From Tetradesmus obliquus (taxonomy: Eukaryota > Chlorophyta > Chlorophyceae > Sphaeropleales > Scenedesmaceae), in assembly GCA_030272155.1 (NCBI GenBank), contig CP126205.1, forward strand, positions 353,501 through 417,500: a stretch of 64,000 nt of DNA, given 5' to 3'. Below, in pieces: positions 45,501-55,811 of the stretch. The notes under the pieces were generated by a model. It was not told the origin of the DNA and made no database searches. It saw only the letters and a program-made list of their open reading frames with translations. The translations under genes were made by a program, and so were the position numbers. Each line of letters opens with the position of its first letter. Positions within the stretch are counted from its first letter, which is position 1.

Positions 45501-47529
45501 TGTGTTGGCTTGCGGTGCTAGTTTGTGAGAGGGCCTCTGTCTGAGAGACTCTGTTTTGCTTAGCTTGCCTGGTGTTTTGGTGTAACAGTTGCTTGGTGTC
45601 GACCGCCAGCTTAGTTGTTTCCTGTATGGTGTTTCATGTTGGAGTGCTTGGTCGCGTGGTGTGCAGAAGGTTTGCAGGACTGTGTTGGTTTTGCGGTCGT
45701 TCCATACTCCAACGACGCGCGCAGCAGCAGGGATGGGGATAGGCGGTGTTGCTTGCAGGCAGTGCACCTGCAAAGGTGCAGAGAATACGCACATAATTCA
45801 TGTTATGGTGCAGGTTTGGCAACTGTCCTGCTGCAGTACCACCAGTACTGAGTGGGCTCCTGCCCTATCAAGATGCTGCACGCCAGAGGAGGTGTCATTG
45901 GGCCTTTTTCAGATGCTGTAGCGCAGCTTTTGGCACGGCAATGGCCCATTTTGATTCTGCGCACAGTTCCCTGCACATACAAGGCCTGCCTGTCATGCAG
46001 TGCGATCATGTGTTAGCTGTGTATGGGATGTCTCCAATTGGCTATTAATTGAAGGCATGCTTAGCTTGATGCATCCTCTTACTGCACTTACATTGGACGG
46101 TTCGTCAGCGCTAGCTCAGGACAGCGAGGGGCAGCTGCAACTGCAGAAATGCTGCACAGGGATGAACTTGCTTGCTTGCTTGTATCGTTGCTGTCCTGGC
46201 CGGCTTGTGATGATGGGAGCCAGTGCCCTTGGGCTTGCTAATTCCCAGAACCTAGAGCATTACACAGGCGCGTCTGCAAAGTGGCTGAGTGTGCTGTGGC
46301 TGCGTTGCTGCATGCCTTCGGTATATCCTGCGATGCTGTGCATTGTGTGCACCTCGCAGGGCAAGTGCTGAGGTGTTTGCAGCTCGTTTGACAAAGCCTG
46401 CAATACACTTAGATCGGCACCTATGCGTGCAGTGCGAGTGCGCACACGAGGGTGTGCCCCACCCTACTGCTGCACTCAGTGTGCTGCCGTTGTTGATGGG
46501 TTGAGCATAGCTATTTGCTGTCTCAGTCCATGTTGAGTTGAGGCTGCTGCTAAGTTGCAGCTGATTGGTGTCGGCTGGTCAAATGTGGGCGCCACACGCG
46601 GCTGCAAAGGCTGCACTACTTACGGTGCTTTGGTCTTCAGCGCGGTGTGTGGCTCCTGCTGCCAACCTATGATCTGTTGCAGTATGGGCTCTAGTGACCA
46701 AGTGTAGTGACCTTACAATGTATGTATAACAGGTATGCAGCCATGCCATGTAGTTACATGCTGCTGAGGTCACCTCACAGTGGGGTATGCTGGTACCCTG
46801 CTCTAAATTGCTATTTAGTATTGCACGTGCTGCTGGTGGCTTTTAAAAGCATTGGTTGGTGCTGGCAATGCACAGTTTGTGAAGTGTTGGGCAGGTGCGT
46901 GCTGTTGCTGCTTTGCAGTAGCATGGCAGCGCTTGATGCGTGTTTTCTGTGCTTTTTGCGCAGTTCGACTGGCAGTATGTAACTGTATATAACCAACCAT
47001 GACCTTCTTGTACGCTGCTGTTACGCTGCTGTGGCATGGCAGCTCGGAGCCTTGTTGGCAAGCAGCAGAGCTGTGCATTCCATGTACCAATACCAAACTT
47101 TGAAGTATGGGACGTACCCACCTCAGGCACAAGCCCAGCGAGCCGATCTACCGCTCATGAGGGTTGGAAAGGCACCCAGTTCCTCCTTCATTACTTGGGC
47201 AATCGAAATTACCCGCAAAAATCCAGCCGTTCCAGTTGCTTTTTTAGCAACCCTGGTGTTGAGGACTTTTTAAGGCAGGAAATGTCAAGTCATGCAGTTT
47301 CCACTGTTTGCACGTGCAGCTGCAAGTGCACGGCAGCCGGTAAAAGCGGCTTTAAACCAAACCAGATGTGAAGCATCGTTGCATTGCGCGGCAAATCATT
47401 GCGCCTGCTTACACGCGGCGAGCTGCATGTGAGATGCTCAGAATGATTTTCAGCATGAACATGTAAGTAGGTCAGCATCAGTGCCTTGCACTGTCTGCAA
47501 ATTAGTCTCTTCAACATCATACAGGGCAG
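42554..47529. other. Long TG-rich gene-free region
   Basis: Nearly 5 kb without a supported gene. The plus strand is T/G-rich after the stop at 42553, as in the other plus-gene flanks. A 22-bp tandem pair (attctttcgatggctaggtt) lies at about 42620-42663 after a T run. TGTAA on the plus strand occurs near 45581 and 46978. The right-hand end should hold the promoter of the gene at 47530. Confidence 0.4.
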
Positions 47530-48173
47530 ATGCCGTATTGTGGCGCAAATGCCCCTGTATCGATTTGCTGCTCCAATAACGCCGCCTCGTGTTCCTGCAC
47601 CTTGCCCGCAATGCAGATTAAAGGGTCGACACCAATATTGCAATTGCTTGTATTTAGTTTGGAATGCTGCTGCCACTTATCGACCAGTTGTCGCCCCAGC
47701 AAAAGTCACAATCACACCTTTCAACACGTCTTACAATCTTATGCTCAAGATATGCAGACAAAAGCGTCGGTATGTGACACCCACTCGCCACATGCGGCGA
47801 CTGGGCTGCTGTTTTCGCCAGATGCATGCTCGCGTGTCCATGGTGTCACAGGCTGCAGCTATGCTTCGATAGCTGCTCACACAGCTTTCCAGGGAGAACA
47901 TCACAGTGTTAACGAGGATCAGCCTGCACACGGCGTTAAGCTTGCCGCGGGCCGCACCGGCAAGTCCCAGAACGCGCACAGCGCGCCCCTGCCCTGCTGC
48001 TGGCTGTCCCTGCCTTCTGAGCAAGGCAGACGCCATAGTTTCCACAAATACCGTTTCTCCGATGCCTGCCTGCGGAGATGCGGCAGCTGCGGCAACTTGA
48101 TGAGTACTAGGCAGGGCAGCTGCAGTGGCAGCAGGAGCAACAGCTACAGCTGCATCTGCAACGGCGGCAGCAG

Positions 48174-48205
<32 letters not shown>

Positions 48206-49056
48206 TGAGGGAGAACAGTGAGGCCAGACATCAGCCCTGTACTTGTGCCAGCCTGGGCCCCATTGCTGAAGATTGCAGCAACAGTTACAGCTCCCCATAT
48301 GTAGACGGCAGACAGGCAGCGCTGCTGCTGCTGCAGCCGCAGCACTCGTTCGACAACCTTACAGCCAGCTGGGTGCAAGATTCAGCCAGCTTCAGCAGCT
48401 GCTATGAACAGGGCTGCCCAGACCACGATGCTGCAGCATGCTACCGCTACCAATGCAGCTACACCGCTCCAACTCATCAGGAGCATCTCTTCGGCCAGCC
48501 TGAGACCACAGCCTGCACCAGCTCAACGCTGCTGCTGCTGGAGCAAGAGATCTCGCAGCTGGTGGCAATGCGCCAACGCCTGGTCAATGCGGCAGCAGCA
48601 GCGCCGCCGGGCTCGCAGCTGGCAGCAGCATGCCACGCTGCGCTGCGCCTGCACATGCAGACGCTGCTGGCTGCATATGACACACGCGAAGCAGCGCGGC
48701 AGGAGGTGCTGGCTGCTGCGCGGAGGGCTCTTCAGCTGCAGCAGCACGCAGCAGCACTGGCAGCCGCGCAGCAGCTGCAAGCTACAACGGCATGCTACCA
48801 GAGCGACTGCAATGCAACAGCTGCAGCTTGTGACGCCAGCGCTGCGCAACAGCAGCAGCAGCGGCAATGGCAGCGCAGGGATAGCAGCAGTGGCAGGCAG
48901 GGGCATGCACCCGCAGCTGGCAACGGGCAGTTCAAGCCATCAGCAGACACAGCGGCTGCAGCAGCAGCAGCAGCAGCGGCGGCGACATGCGCAGATGCGG
49001 CAGTTGACAGCCCCCCACAGGTCATGCAGTTGCTGCCCATGGACAGCTGTGCATAG
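47530..49056 (+). CDS. Gln/Ala-rich protein, RRxS family member 3
   Basis: This is an uninterrupted 508-codon frame; the first ATG is used, but the start is uncertain because the first 150 residues lack family features. GRRHSFHKY (about residue 167), a Cys/Ser segment (LRRCGSCGNL) and a Gln run precede the conserved C-terminal helix LEQEISQLVAMRQRLVNAAA at about 337-356. That helix is followed by LAAACHAALRLH and a helical Ala/Gln region (EVLAAARRALQLQQ). The helix aligns without gaps with those of the genes at 27265 and 40406 over about 20 residues. An upstream exon is possible. Function unknown. Confidence 0.65.
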
Positions 49057-50602
49057 CTGTGCCGCATAGCTATGCTGCATGTATTTGCTGGCCCAACCAT
49101 GCATGATGGTAATATTCATGCCACGTGTGCGATCGATGCAGCTGCTGCCGGAGCAAAGATCAATGCAATTGCATGCTGGCTGGCGCTGTTAGCGCCCAAT
49201 CCACGCTTTTGTGCTGTTGTGTTGTTCCGGGGCTGTTTGTTTACTCAGGTTTGGGCACTAGGGTTTGTGCTGTGCGTGAAGCAGCCGCTCTGACCCAAAC
49301 ATGACAATCCTATTGTCTCCTGCAGCAGGGGCTGGCTCAACTGGAGTATTTGGCGGGTTTCAGGGTGCATTGCTTGCAGGAACAGTGGAACAACGTGGAT
49401 GACTTCCTGCAGGCAATTCCTGCAGGTGGGCCACACTATCATGTTGTGCCACACTTGACGCTGCGCAGCAACGTCATGGCTGTCGACGAACCATGGAATG
49501 CTTTGGCGCACCCAAAGAACACAGTATGCTGGGGCCTTGCTTTCTTATTATTTAATTCGTGTTTTGGCCTTCCTTGTGCGTTTTCCTTGTGTTCCTGCAA
49601 TGTTGCAGCTTTGGGTGGTGCTGGTTCCAGCATCTGGCCGACATGTGCTGAGCAAGTGGCACCACAGTCTCACCCCTGGTTGGCCTCACAGCAGTTTTGT
49701 TGAGTGTCCTTCTCTTCACATTTTATGCTTGCATATGCAGTGGAGGCTGCCCTCCTTGTGTTGCTCGTCTTGTAGTGATATTGATACTCCACCTTCCTTT
49801 CCATTTGCATGTGGCAGTCGTGCTTGACGTGAATGGTGCGGTGCGCTTGCTGTTGACTGAGAGGTTGCATTGTGCTGTGTGACAGCATGGCAGCATGCAG
49901 ACCTCCCTGCTGCTGCTTGTACAACCAGGCTGCTACTGAGCAGCAGCATACCTACCTTGATTCACTGCAGTCTAAGGCAACGTAGTATCGTCGTATTGCA
50001 TACATGTCAGGGATGCCGTCCCGGAATAGTCTTTCAGGCCAAACTGGCGCCTGGTTTCATTATTATATGCAGCGTCAGCTGGTTTTGTTTCGAAACTGCC
50101 AAGCCAATATAATTATACTATGAGATTGAAGTACTGTTGTTTATTTGCTGACATTGCGAGTGTTGGGTGTCTGACCTGGTTTGCACAAGGCTGTTGAATG
50201 ACAGCGCAGCCGGTTTGCAACTTCTGTGCTGGCAGATCCAGCATATGCAGAGAACAGCCTGGCCGTTCTTCGGTAGCTGACCGTGACATGTTGGTGTTTC
50301 AGGTTTCTTTCATTCCTTCCTTCTATCTTCCTTTCTTTTTGAAGGGTATCGTTACTGATGCTGCCGAGGCTGGCAGGTGTGCAGCTGCTGATACGTAGGG
50401 CAGCCGCCAGCAGCGGTTCATGTGTGCATGACTGGCACGTGCCGCTGCTTGCCGCAAGCGTGGCTTGATCATCGCATGTACCACTGCTTCACCCCAGCGT
50501 CCGTCATTTGGTATTACTGATGATGATGTTTGTCTGCAGAAAAGCACCTTCGGAAGCAGTGCTTCTGAAGCGGCACAAGCCTTGCCACAGTGTCAGCGTT
50601 GG

Positions 50603-50607
50603 TGTAA
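50603..50607 (+). terminator. Candidate poly(A) signal TGTAA for the gene ending at 49056
   Basis: TGTAA is the usual poly(A) signal in chlorophycean algae. This copy sits at the end of the T/G-rich flank, where the composition switches. Use would imply a 3' UTR of about 1.5 kb. Confidence 0.35.
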
Positions 50608-50883
50608 CAAGTTTTTCTCAGCAACCCCTTTGCTGGATAGCCTCAGGCCCTGGCGTGTATATAAAGAAAGTTGCCGACCCTGGTGTGTGTCTTGCAGCTG
50701 CAATGCAACTGCACCCAGATCATGCCAGTGTCATCTGATATGACACAGGACCAGTTAACAACGTTCATTTGGCAAAACAACGTTCGTTTCCCGATGCAAT
50801 CCGCGACTGATTTCGGGCAACAGATATCTCTGTTCCTGGAAGAGCAACCTGCATCTTGCAGCATAGTCCATGGTGAGATTGTG

Positions 50884-50898
50884 TTACAATGTGTTACA
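50884..50898 (-). terminator. Candidate paired TGTAA poly(A) signals for the EMSY-like gene
   Basis: Two TTACA motifs (50884-50888 and 50894-50898) read TGTAA on the minus strand, exactly where the A/C-rich flank of the minus-strand gene ends. They would give a 3' UTR of about 1.4 kb. Confidence 0.4.
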
Positions 50899-51639
50899 TT
50901 GCCTGAATGACGAGCGCTGCACAGCTGGCCCCTGGCATGCCATGCTGCTGCTGCATGCCATGGTACTGCTGCTGCAAGCACCTCGTCACAGATTCCAACC
51001 ATCAAGGTGTCAGGCTGAGCAACAGCATGACACTGCTCAGGCCTCAACGCCGCTGCGTTGGGCTGCACACCACCCCACAGCCGTTACTCGCAAACAACAT
51101 GACGGCAACGAGAGCCATGGCTACACGACTCTCACGTCAAAACATACGAGCAAGCCTGAGGCCTGGCGTAATATAAACAGTCAGCAGTGACACAAGATGG
51201 TGTCGACTGTCGGGTTATGACTGCATCGTTCCAAGGAAGCACAACGTGCTGCTGTCATACATGAGACGAGCTGCCACAGCAGCAACCAGCGCAGCCATCT
51301 GCTGACACAGCAGGCCCACATGCTGCACACTCAGCTGATGCTGCGTGGTGGTCCCCAAACAAGTGGCTGGTCGCTGGCTGCTGCGCATTCCTGCCGGCAT
51401 GCTTGCCGCTTGACTAGCAAGCCGTGTCACGCCTGATTGCAGGTATAACACAAAGTGATGCGCCAACCAACCTTTAAACACTCGATCATAAGCGTAATAA
51501 GTATGCGCCACCCGATGCTCAGAGCCCTGCGCAGACCACGCGCCCAAGCTGCCAATTGAAGCGTGCAAAGCAGTGGCACAGCCAGCTGTTGTCACGTGCT
51601 CTGAGCTGCAAAACATTAACCAGCCGCTCAGTGCGCTGC

Positions 51640-52355
51640 GCAGCCTCTCCCCCAGCACCTGCAGAGTGCGCACAGGCGTTCGTATGCACAACAGGCATGC
51701 ACCAGAACCGGCTCAATGCACCGCGCAGACCTGCCGCAGCAGCAGCTCCTGCTCAGCGTGCACAGATGTGACACAGCCGACTGCCGCTGCTTCAAGATGT
51801 GCTCTACGCGCTGCACTGCTCAGACATGATGCTGCCTACCAATAATCAGTGCTGCTGGATTGAATGTGCTGCTGCCCCGTACAATGCGCGGCGCAGACCT
51901 GTGAGGCGGCGAACAGGGACGCAGCGCCAGCGCCAGCTGCTGCTGCTGCCGTGTAATGCGCTGCGCAGACCTGCCTCACTAGCTCCTCGCCCCCTCCATC
52001 ACACTGCTGCCTCGGTGCACTGCGCAAACCCATGTGGTCAGCAACAGGGATGCAGCAGCTGGTGCTGCTGCTGCTGCTGCCGTTCAGTGTGCCGCGCAGA
52101 CCTGGCGCACCAGCTCTTCTCACTCCATCACGCTGCGCAGATGTGGTGCTGCCTAGCTCTGACCAGTGCTGCCTCACCAGATGTGCCGCCTAAGTGCGCC
52201 GCGCAGACCTGGCGCACCAGCTCCTCGCGCTCCATCACGCTACTGCCTGACCGCGCTGCAAATGCAGCCTGGCTTTGGTCAGAGCTGCAGCAATATGTGC
52301 TGCCGCCTCAGTGCGCTGCGCAGACCTGCCTCACCAGCTCCTCGCGCTCCATCAC
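51640..52355 (-). repeat. Copies of the last EML exon edge
   Basis: The coding end (SVMEREELVRQVCAAH, at about 52308-52358) recurs downstream near 52190-52240, 52080-52135 and 51955-52010, with shorter traces near 51885 and 51715. The spacing is about 110-130 bp. Copies vary in frame; one reads EREELVRQVCAAHLGG before a stop. The true 3' exon could therefore extend differently from the model. Confidence 0.8.
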
Positions 52356-52410
52356 GCTGCGGGAGAGCTCCTCGTCCATCAGCCCAGCAGCCTCCAGCTC
52401 AGCCATGATG

Positions 52411-52454
<44 letters not shown>

Positions 52455-55280
52455 CAGCAGCAGCGGCATGTCAGACGCTGGCCACTGAGGTTGAGCCTGC
52501 AGGCAACGCACAGGCTGCCGGGCAGCTGCTTGCAGCAGCCCACAGACGAGCCTGCGAGCGCGAGCTTCACAACACACTGCCAGACCAGCACACAACCACA
52601 ACCAGCAGCAGCAGCAGCAGCACGCACGCACCACCCACCCACCTGCGCTCTTTCCTGCTGATTGCGCTCAGCATGTTAGCCAGCTCAGGGATGTCAGCCA
52701 CGGCCAGCCGCGCCTCCAGCCCAGCAGCGCTGTACGGCGGCGCACCCAGCCGCACCGCGCCGCTGGCGCCGCCGCCTGCTGCGCCGCCTGTGCGCACAGT
52801 CGGCGGCTTGCGCTGCTTCTGCTTTGATGCTGAGCCGCCGCCTGCTGCGCCGCTGTAGCTGCTGGTGCGGGGCCGCGCCGCGGGCGGTGGCATGGACACG
52901 TGTGCGGCGGGCGCTGGGGGAATGGGCGAGACGTAGTCCGGGTGTGGCCCGAGGATCTGCAGTTAGGCAAAGCAGCAGAGCAGCGCAGCGCGGCGAGTCA
53001 CTCAACAACTGTAATGAACGCGCAGGCCGTGTAAAGTGGAGTGAAGGAGAGAAGGGAGGTTGGTAGCGGATGCAGCAGACGGCAGCTCTGCCTTGAGGAC
53101 GCACAGCATTCATACTCATGGTGTTGCAGCCACCCTCATACACCCTGACCGCTTCCAATAATTGTATTTATGCCCCCCCCCCCCCCACCCCCACCCCAGT
53201 CCCACCTGGCACGCGTCGGGGTACTCCACCAGCGGCAGCGCGTCTCCCGCCTCATCAGGCATGCCCAGGTTGCAGATAACAAAGTGTGTGCCGTCTGCCG
53301 CGTTGTAGTCCACCACCATGCCCTCCAGCGTGCTGTCGTCCTCCTGCGTGATGGCCACGCGCTGGCCCACCAGCCGGTGCGGGTCTGCGGCAGCGCAACA
53401 AACAAGGACAGAAAAGAGCAACGGTTGAGTGCGGGCGTGCGGTACAGAGATGGGCACACTGCGTGATGGCCACGCGCTGGCCCACCAGCCGGTGCGGGTC
53501 TGCGGCAACAGACAGACAGCGGTGAGACATGAGACACAAGTGTGTGCAGATGGGTGAGCTGAAGAGAGGCGAAGCTGCGTGATGGCCACGCGCATGCCCA
53601 CCAGCCGGTGCGAGTCTGCAGCGGCACAACAAGCCAGGACACACAGCGGCAGGCGCAGCGCATGTGAGGCGAGGGTGGGGCGCTGACAAGTCGCGCAGCA
53701 AGCAGGAAGCAGCAGCACGTGAGGCATAGGTGAGGCGCAGAGGCGTCAGCTGAGCGCGCGTGACCAGAGAGCAAGCAAGTCTATGGTGTGGTGCGCTGCG
53801 ATGTCAGGTGCCCGCAAATGCAAAGTGCAGGCACTCGCCGTTGCAGTGGACGCCGCTGCTGCTTGCCATACAGAAAGTTCACCAGTGCTGCAGCCGCGCC
53901 TCACCTTCGTGCGGGGCCATGCGGTTGGGCAGGCCATACGTCACCACAGGCGCCGGCGGCGGCGCCGGCGGCAGCGGCGCCGCATAGCCCGGCTCACTCA
54001 GCCTGCTGGGTGGCTTGGGCTTAGGCTTCTGCTGCACTGCGGGCCGCGCTGCTGCTGCTGTTGCTGCTGGGGCCGGCGGCGCGGAGGTGCGCTGGCGCTT
54101 GGGAGCCGGGGGCTGGCTGCCATTGATGGCGCACACGTGGGGGTCTGCCTGAATCTGCTCCATGTATTGCTGCAGATAGGAGAGACGTGTGGTGGAACAT
54201 ACCAGGGCAAGAAAGGGTGAACGGCATGGACAACAAGAGGGCGTCGGTGCAAGTGGTGGGTATGAGGGTCTGCCTGGATCTGTTCGATGTGTTGCTGCAG
54301 GTGTGGTAAGTTTCATAGCACACCACGGGGCAGAAACCAGTGCAGCCTGGACTGCAAGAGGGAGTGAGTGCAAGTGATGCACAAGTTGTGCATCAAGCCA
54401 GGAGAGCAGGGGAAGAAAAGCAGGTAAGGGCATCGGTATGCAGCTGCATGGTGGTTGCGCAGTGGCGCAGTGATGCGGCATACAGATGAGCAGTGTCCCA
54501 CCACGCAGGCAGCGCCCTTGCGTCGCACACATGCTGGTAGGTCAGGCTGTAGCTAAGCTAGCATGCCGCATGCATAGGTGCAGTCTGCTGCGGCATGCGT
54601 TGTAGCCTGTGCTGCAAGGCGTGGCGCGTGGTGCGGGCAGGAGCCTGGCTGGGGAAGGGCAGTGGCATGCCAGCCTGCTGCAGCTGTGGGTGTGATCTGC
54701 ATGCGTATCAGCTGAGTAGCTGCCAACAGTGTGCAGCTGCAGCAATCGTGCAACCGACAACCATGCCAGATGACCGCAGCTGAGCCAGATTGTGTGATCA
54801 GCCACGCCCGTAGCTGCACAGGCTGCAGCAGCAGCTGCACAAGCAGGCCGCTCCTGTAATGCCGTCAGCACTGACAGCAGCGCTGCTCATGGTTTTGCTG
54901 CTTATGTGGGGATGAGCCTGCTCAGCGGCTGCACAGCTGCTGTAGGTGCTGCTGCTGCTGCTGGTGTGCCGCACCTTGTGCAAGTCGTCAGACACGCCCA
55001 TCAGCTGCCGCAGCTGCGCCATGTGGCCCATGACGGCCTGTGCAGTGCAAGAAGCGACCAACCAAGCACATTTGTGTGAGATGTCCTATGCTGACAACTG
55101 ACCAAGCGTTCATGATGAATGCTGGCACCCTGCTGCTTGAGCACCGCTGCTTTGCCAGTGCAGTCTTGCACAGCAGCTGCTGCTCCTGCAAAAGCGGTCA
55201 CTCACCCAGTTTGTCTGCTTGCCTGCCACGACCGTGCGCAGCACGACGTAGTAGGCCTCTTCTGCAGACACATGTGCCAT
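52308..55280 (-). CDS. EMSY-LIKE protein: ENT plus Agenet/Tudor-like domain
   Basis: Six exons in consistent phase: 55206-55280, 54975-55037, 53905-54169, 53206-53384, 52643-52956 and 52308-52410, giving 332 residues. Residues 5-66 match an ENT domain: EEAYYVVLRTVVAG..W, then MAQLRQLMGVSDDLH and QIQADPHVCAI. A basic Pro/Ala linker (PKRQRTS, QKPKPKPPS) follows and may act as a nuclear localisation signal. Residues 135-194 resemble the Agenet/Tudor-like domain of plant EMSY-LIKE proteins (RLVGQRVAITQEDD, LEGMVVDYNAADGTH). The C-terminus is helical (LANMLSAISRKER, EELSRSVMEREEL). Plant EML proteins are nuclear histone-mark readers affecting gene expression and immunity; the function here is inferred. 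It is divergent from the RRM gene, 531 bp away. The last exon's end is uncertain because of tandem copies. Confidence 0.8.
52411..52453. repeat. (CAG)n tract before an EML acceptor
   Basis: On the minus strand this is a CTG run ending directly at the ctgccag acceptor of the last EML exon. Confidence 0.95.
53171..53187. repeat. Poly-C run in an EML intron
   Basis: About 16 consecutive C residues lie just inside the intron after exon 53206-53384. The exact length is prone to sequencing error. Confidence 0.85.
53340..53625 (-). repeat. Three copies of the EML Agenet exon 5' edge
   Basis: The exon start (DPHRLVGQRVAIT, true start 53384) recurs at about 53460-53504 and 53577-53618 with the same TGCAG-type acceptor context. 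The spacing is about 115 bp. Confidence 0.9.
54140..54305 (-). repeat. Two copies of the EML exon 3 5' edge
   Basis: The acceptor and first codons of exon 53905-54169 (ctgcag/caatacatggagcagatt) recur at about 54268-54300 (ctgcag/caacacatcgaacagatc), 128 bp upstream. Confidence 0.85.
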
Positions 55281-55811
55281 GGTTGCTGCTGCCTCTTGCT
55301 GCTGCTCCCGCCCTGCTCGCTGCAGGTGAGCCGCACGTGGGGCGATTCAAAAGATGTTCTACACCTATAGTAGTACAGCTACAAGCTAAGCAGCCAAAGG
55401 CGAGGGCTTCCAAGTGTGCGAGTGCGTGCTGCTGGAACAATGGTTTGAGATATACTATGAAATGTGGGATCAACACTGCAAAGAGCTGGTCATTGCAGTA
55501 GCCATGGGAGGGCTGGATCGTTGTGGCGAACTCGGTGTATCATAAGGTGTTTGGCACGTTGGGACCCTGCTTTCAATTTAATGCAAGCGGACAGGCATGC
55601 ACTTCAAGATTTTGATCATCTGTCGCCCGCTGTTATATCAAGCTTGCGTTGCATCACGTCCTGAGCCAGATTGCGCCAGCAGCAGCACACAGACTATGAG
55701 AGCATCTGTCTGTATGTGTACAAGTGCCTGGCATTTGCCTGCCTGATCAGCTATTGATAACTCCCAAATACACAGTAGCATTACACGCTATTAGGAACCT
55801 CAGCAGTCAGG
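55281..55811. promoter_or_regulatory. Shared divergent promoter, EMSY-like and RRM genes
   Basis: The start codons at 55280 (minus) and 55812 (plus) leave 531 bp for both promoters. No coding exon is visible between them. Confidence 0.55.

Larger units (their letters stand above)
49057..52307. other. Gap between convergent genes with a composition switch
   Basis: From 49057 to about 50650 the plus strand is T/G-rich; from about 50900 to 52300 it is A/C-rich. Convergent genes end on either side (49056 plus, 52308 minus). Copies of the terminal EML exon fill 51640-52307. No further gene is supported. Confidence 0.5.

Noticed and set aside
42554-47529. Several 100-130 codon frames on both strands
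   Set aside because: None has domain similarity, repeat character or credible splice sites; they are expected by chance in 5 kb of GC-rich DNA.
49323-49530. Frame reading LAQLEYLAGFRVHCLQEQWNNVDDF after a CAG acceptor
   Set aside because: It resembles coding sequence slightly, but no partner exon or family was found and it sits in the T/G-rich 3' flank.
50671-50910. 79-codon frame after a TATATAAAG sequence
   Set aside because: It has a possible TATA box and a protein-like stretch (MTQDQLTTFIWQNN), but it lies at the convergent transcript boundary and has no recognisable relative; kept below the reporting threshold.
51215-51691. 158-codon minus-strand frame downstream of the EMSY-like gene
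   Set aside because: It could be a 3' exon, but no phase-consistent donor was found and it lies in the A/C-rich putative 3' UTR.
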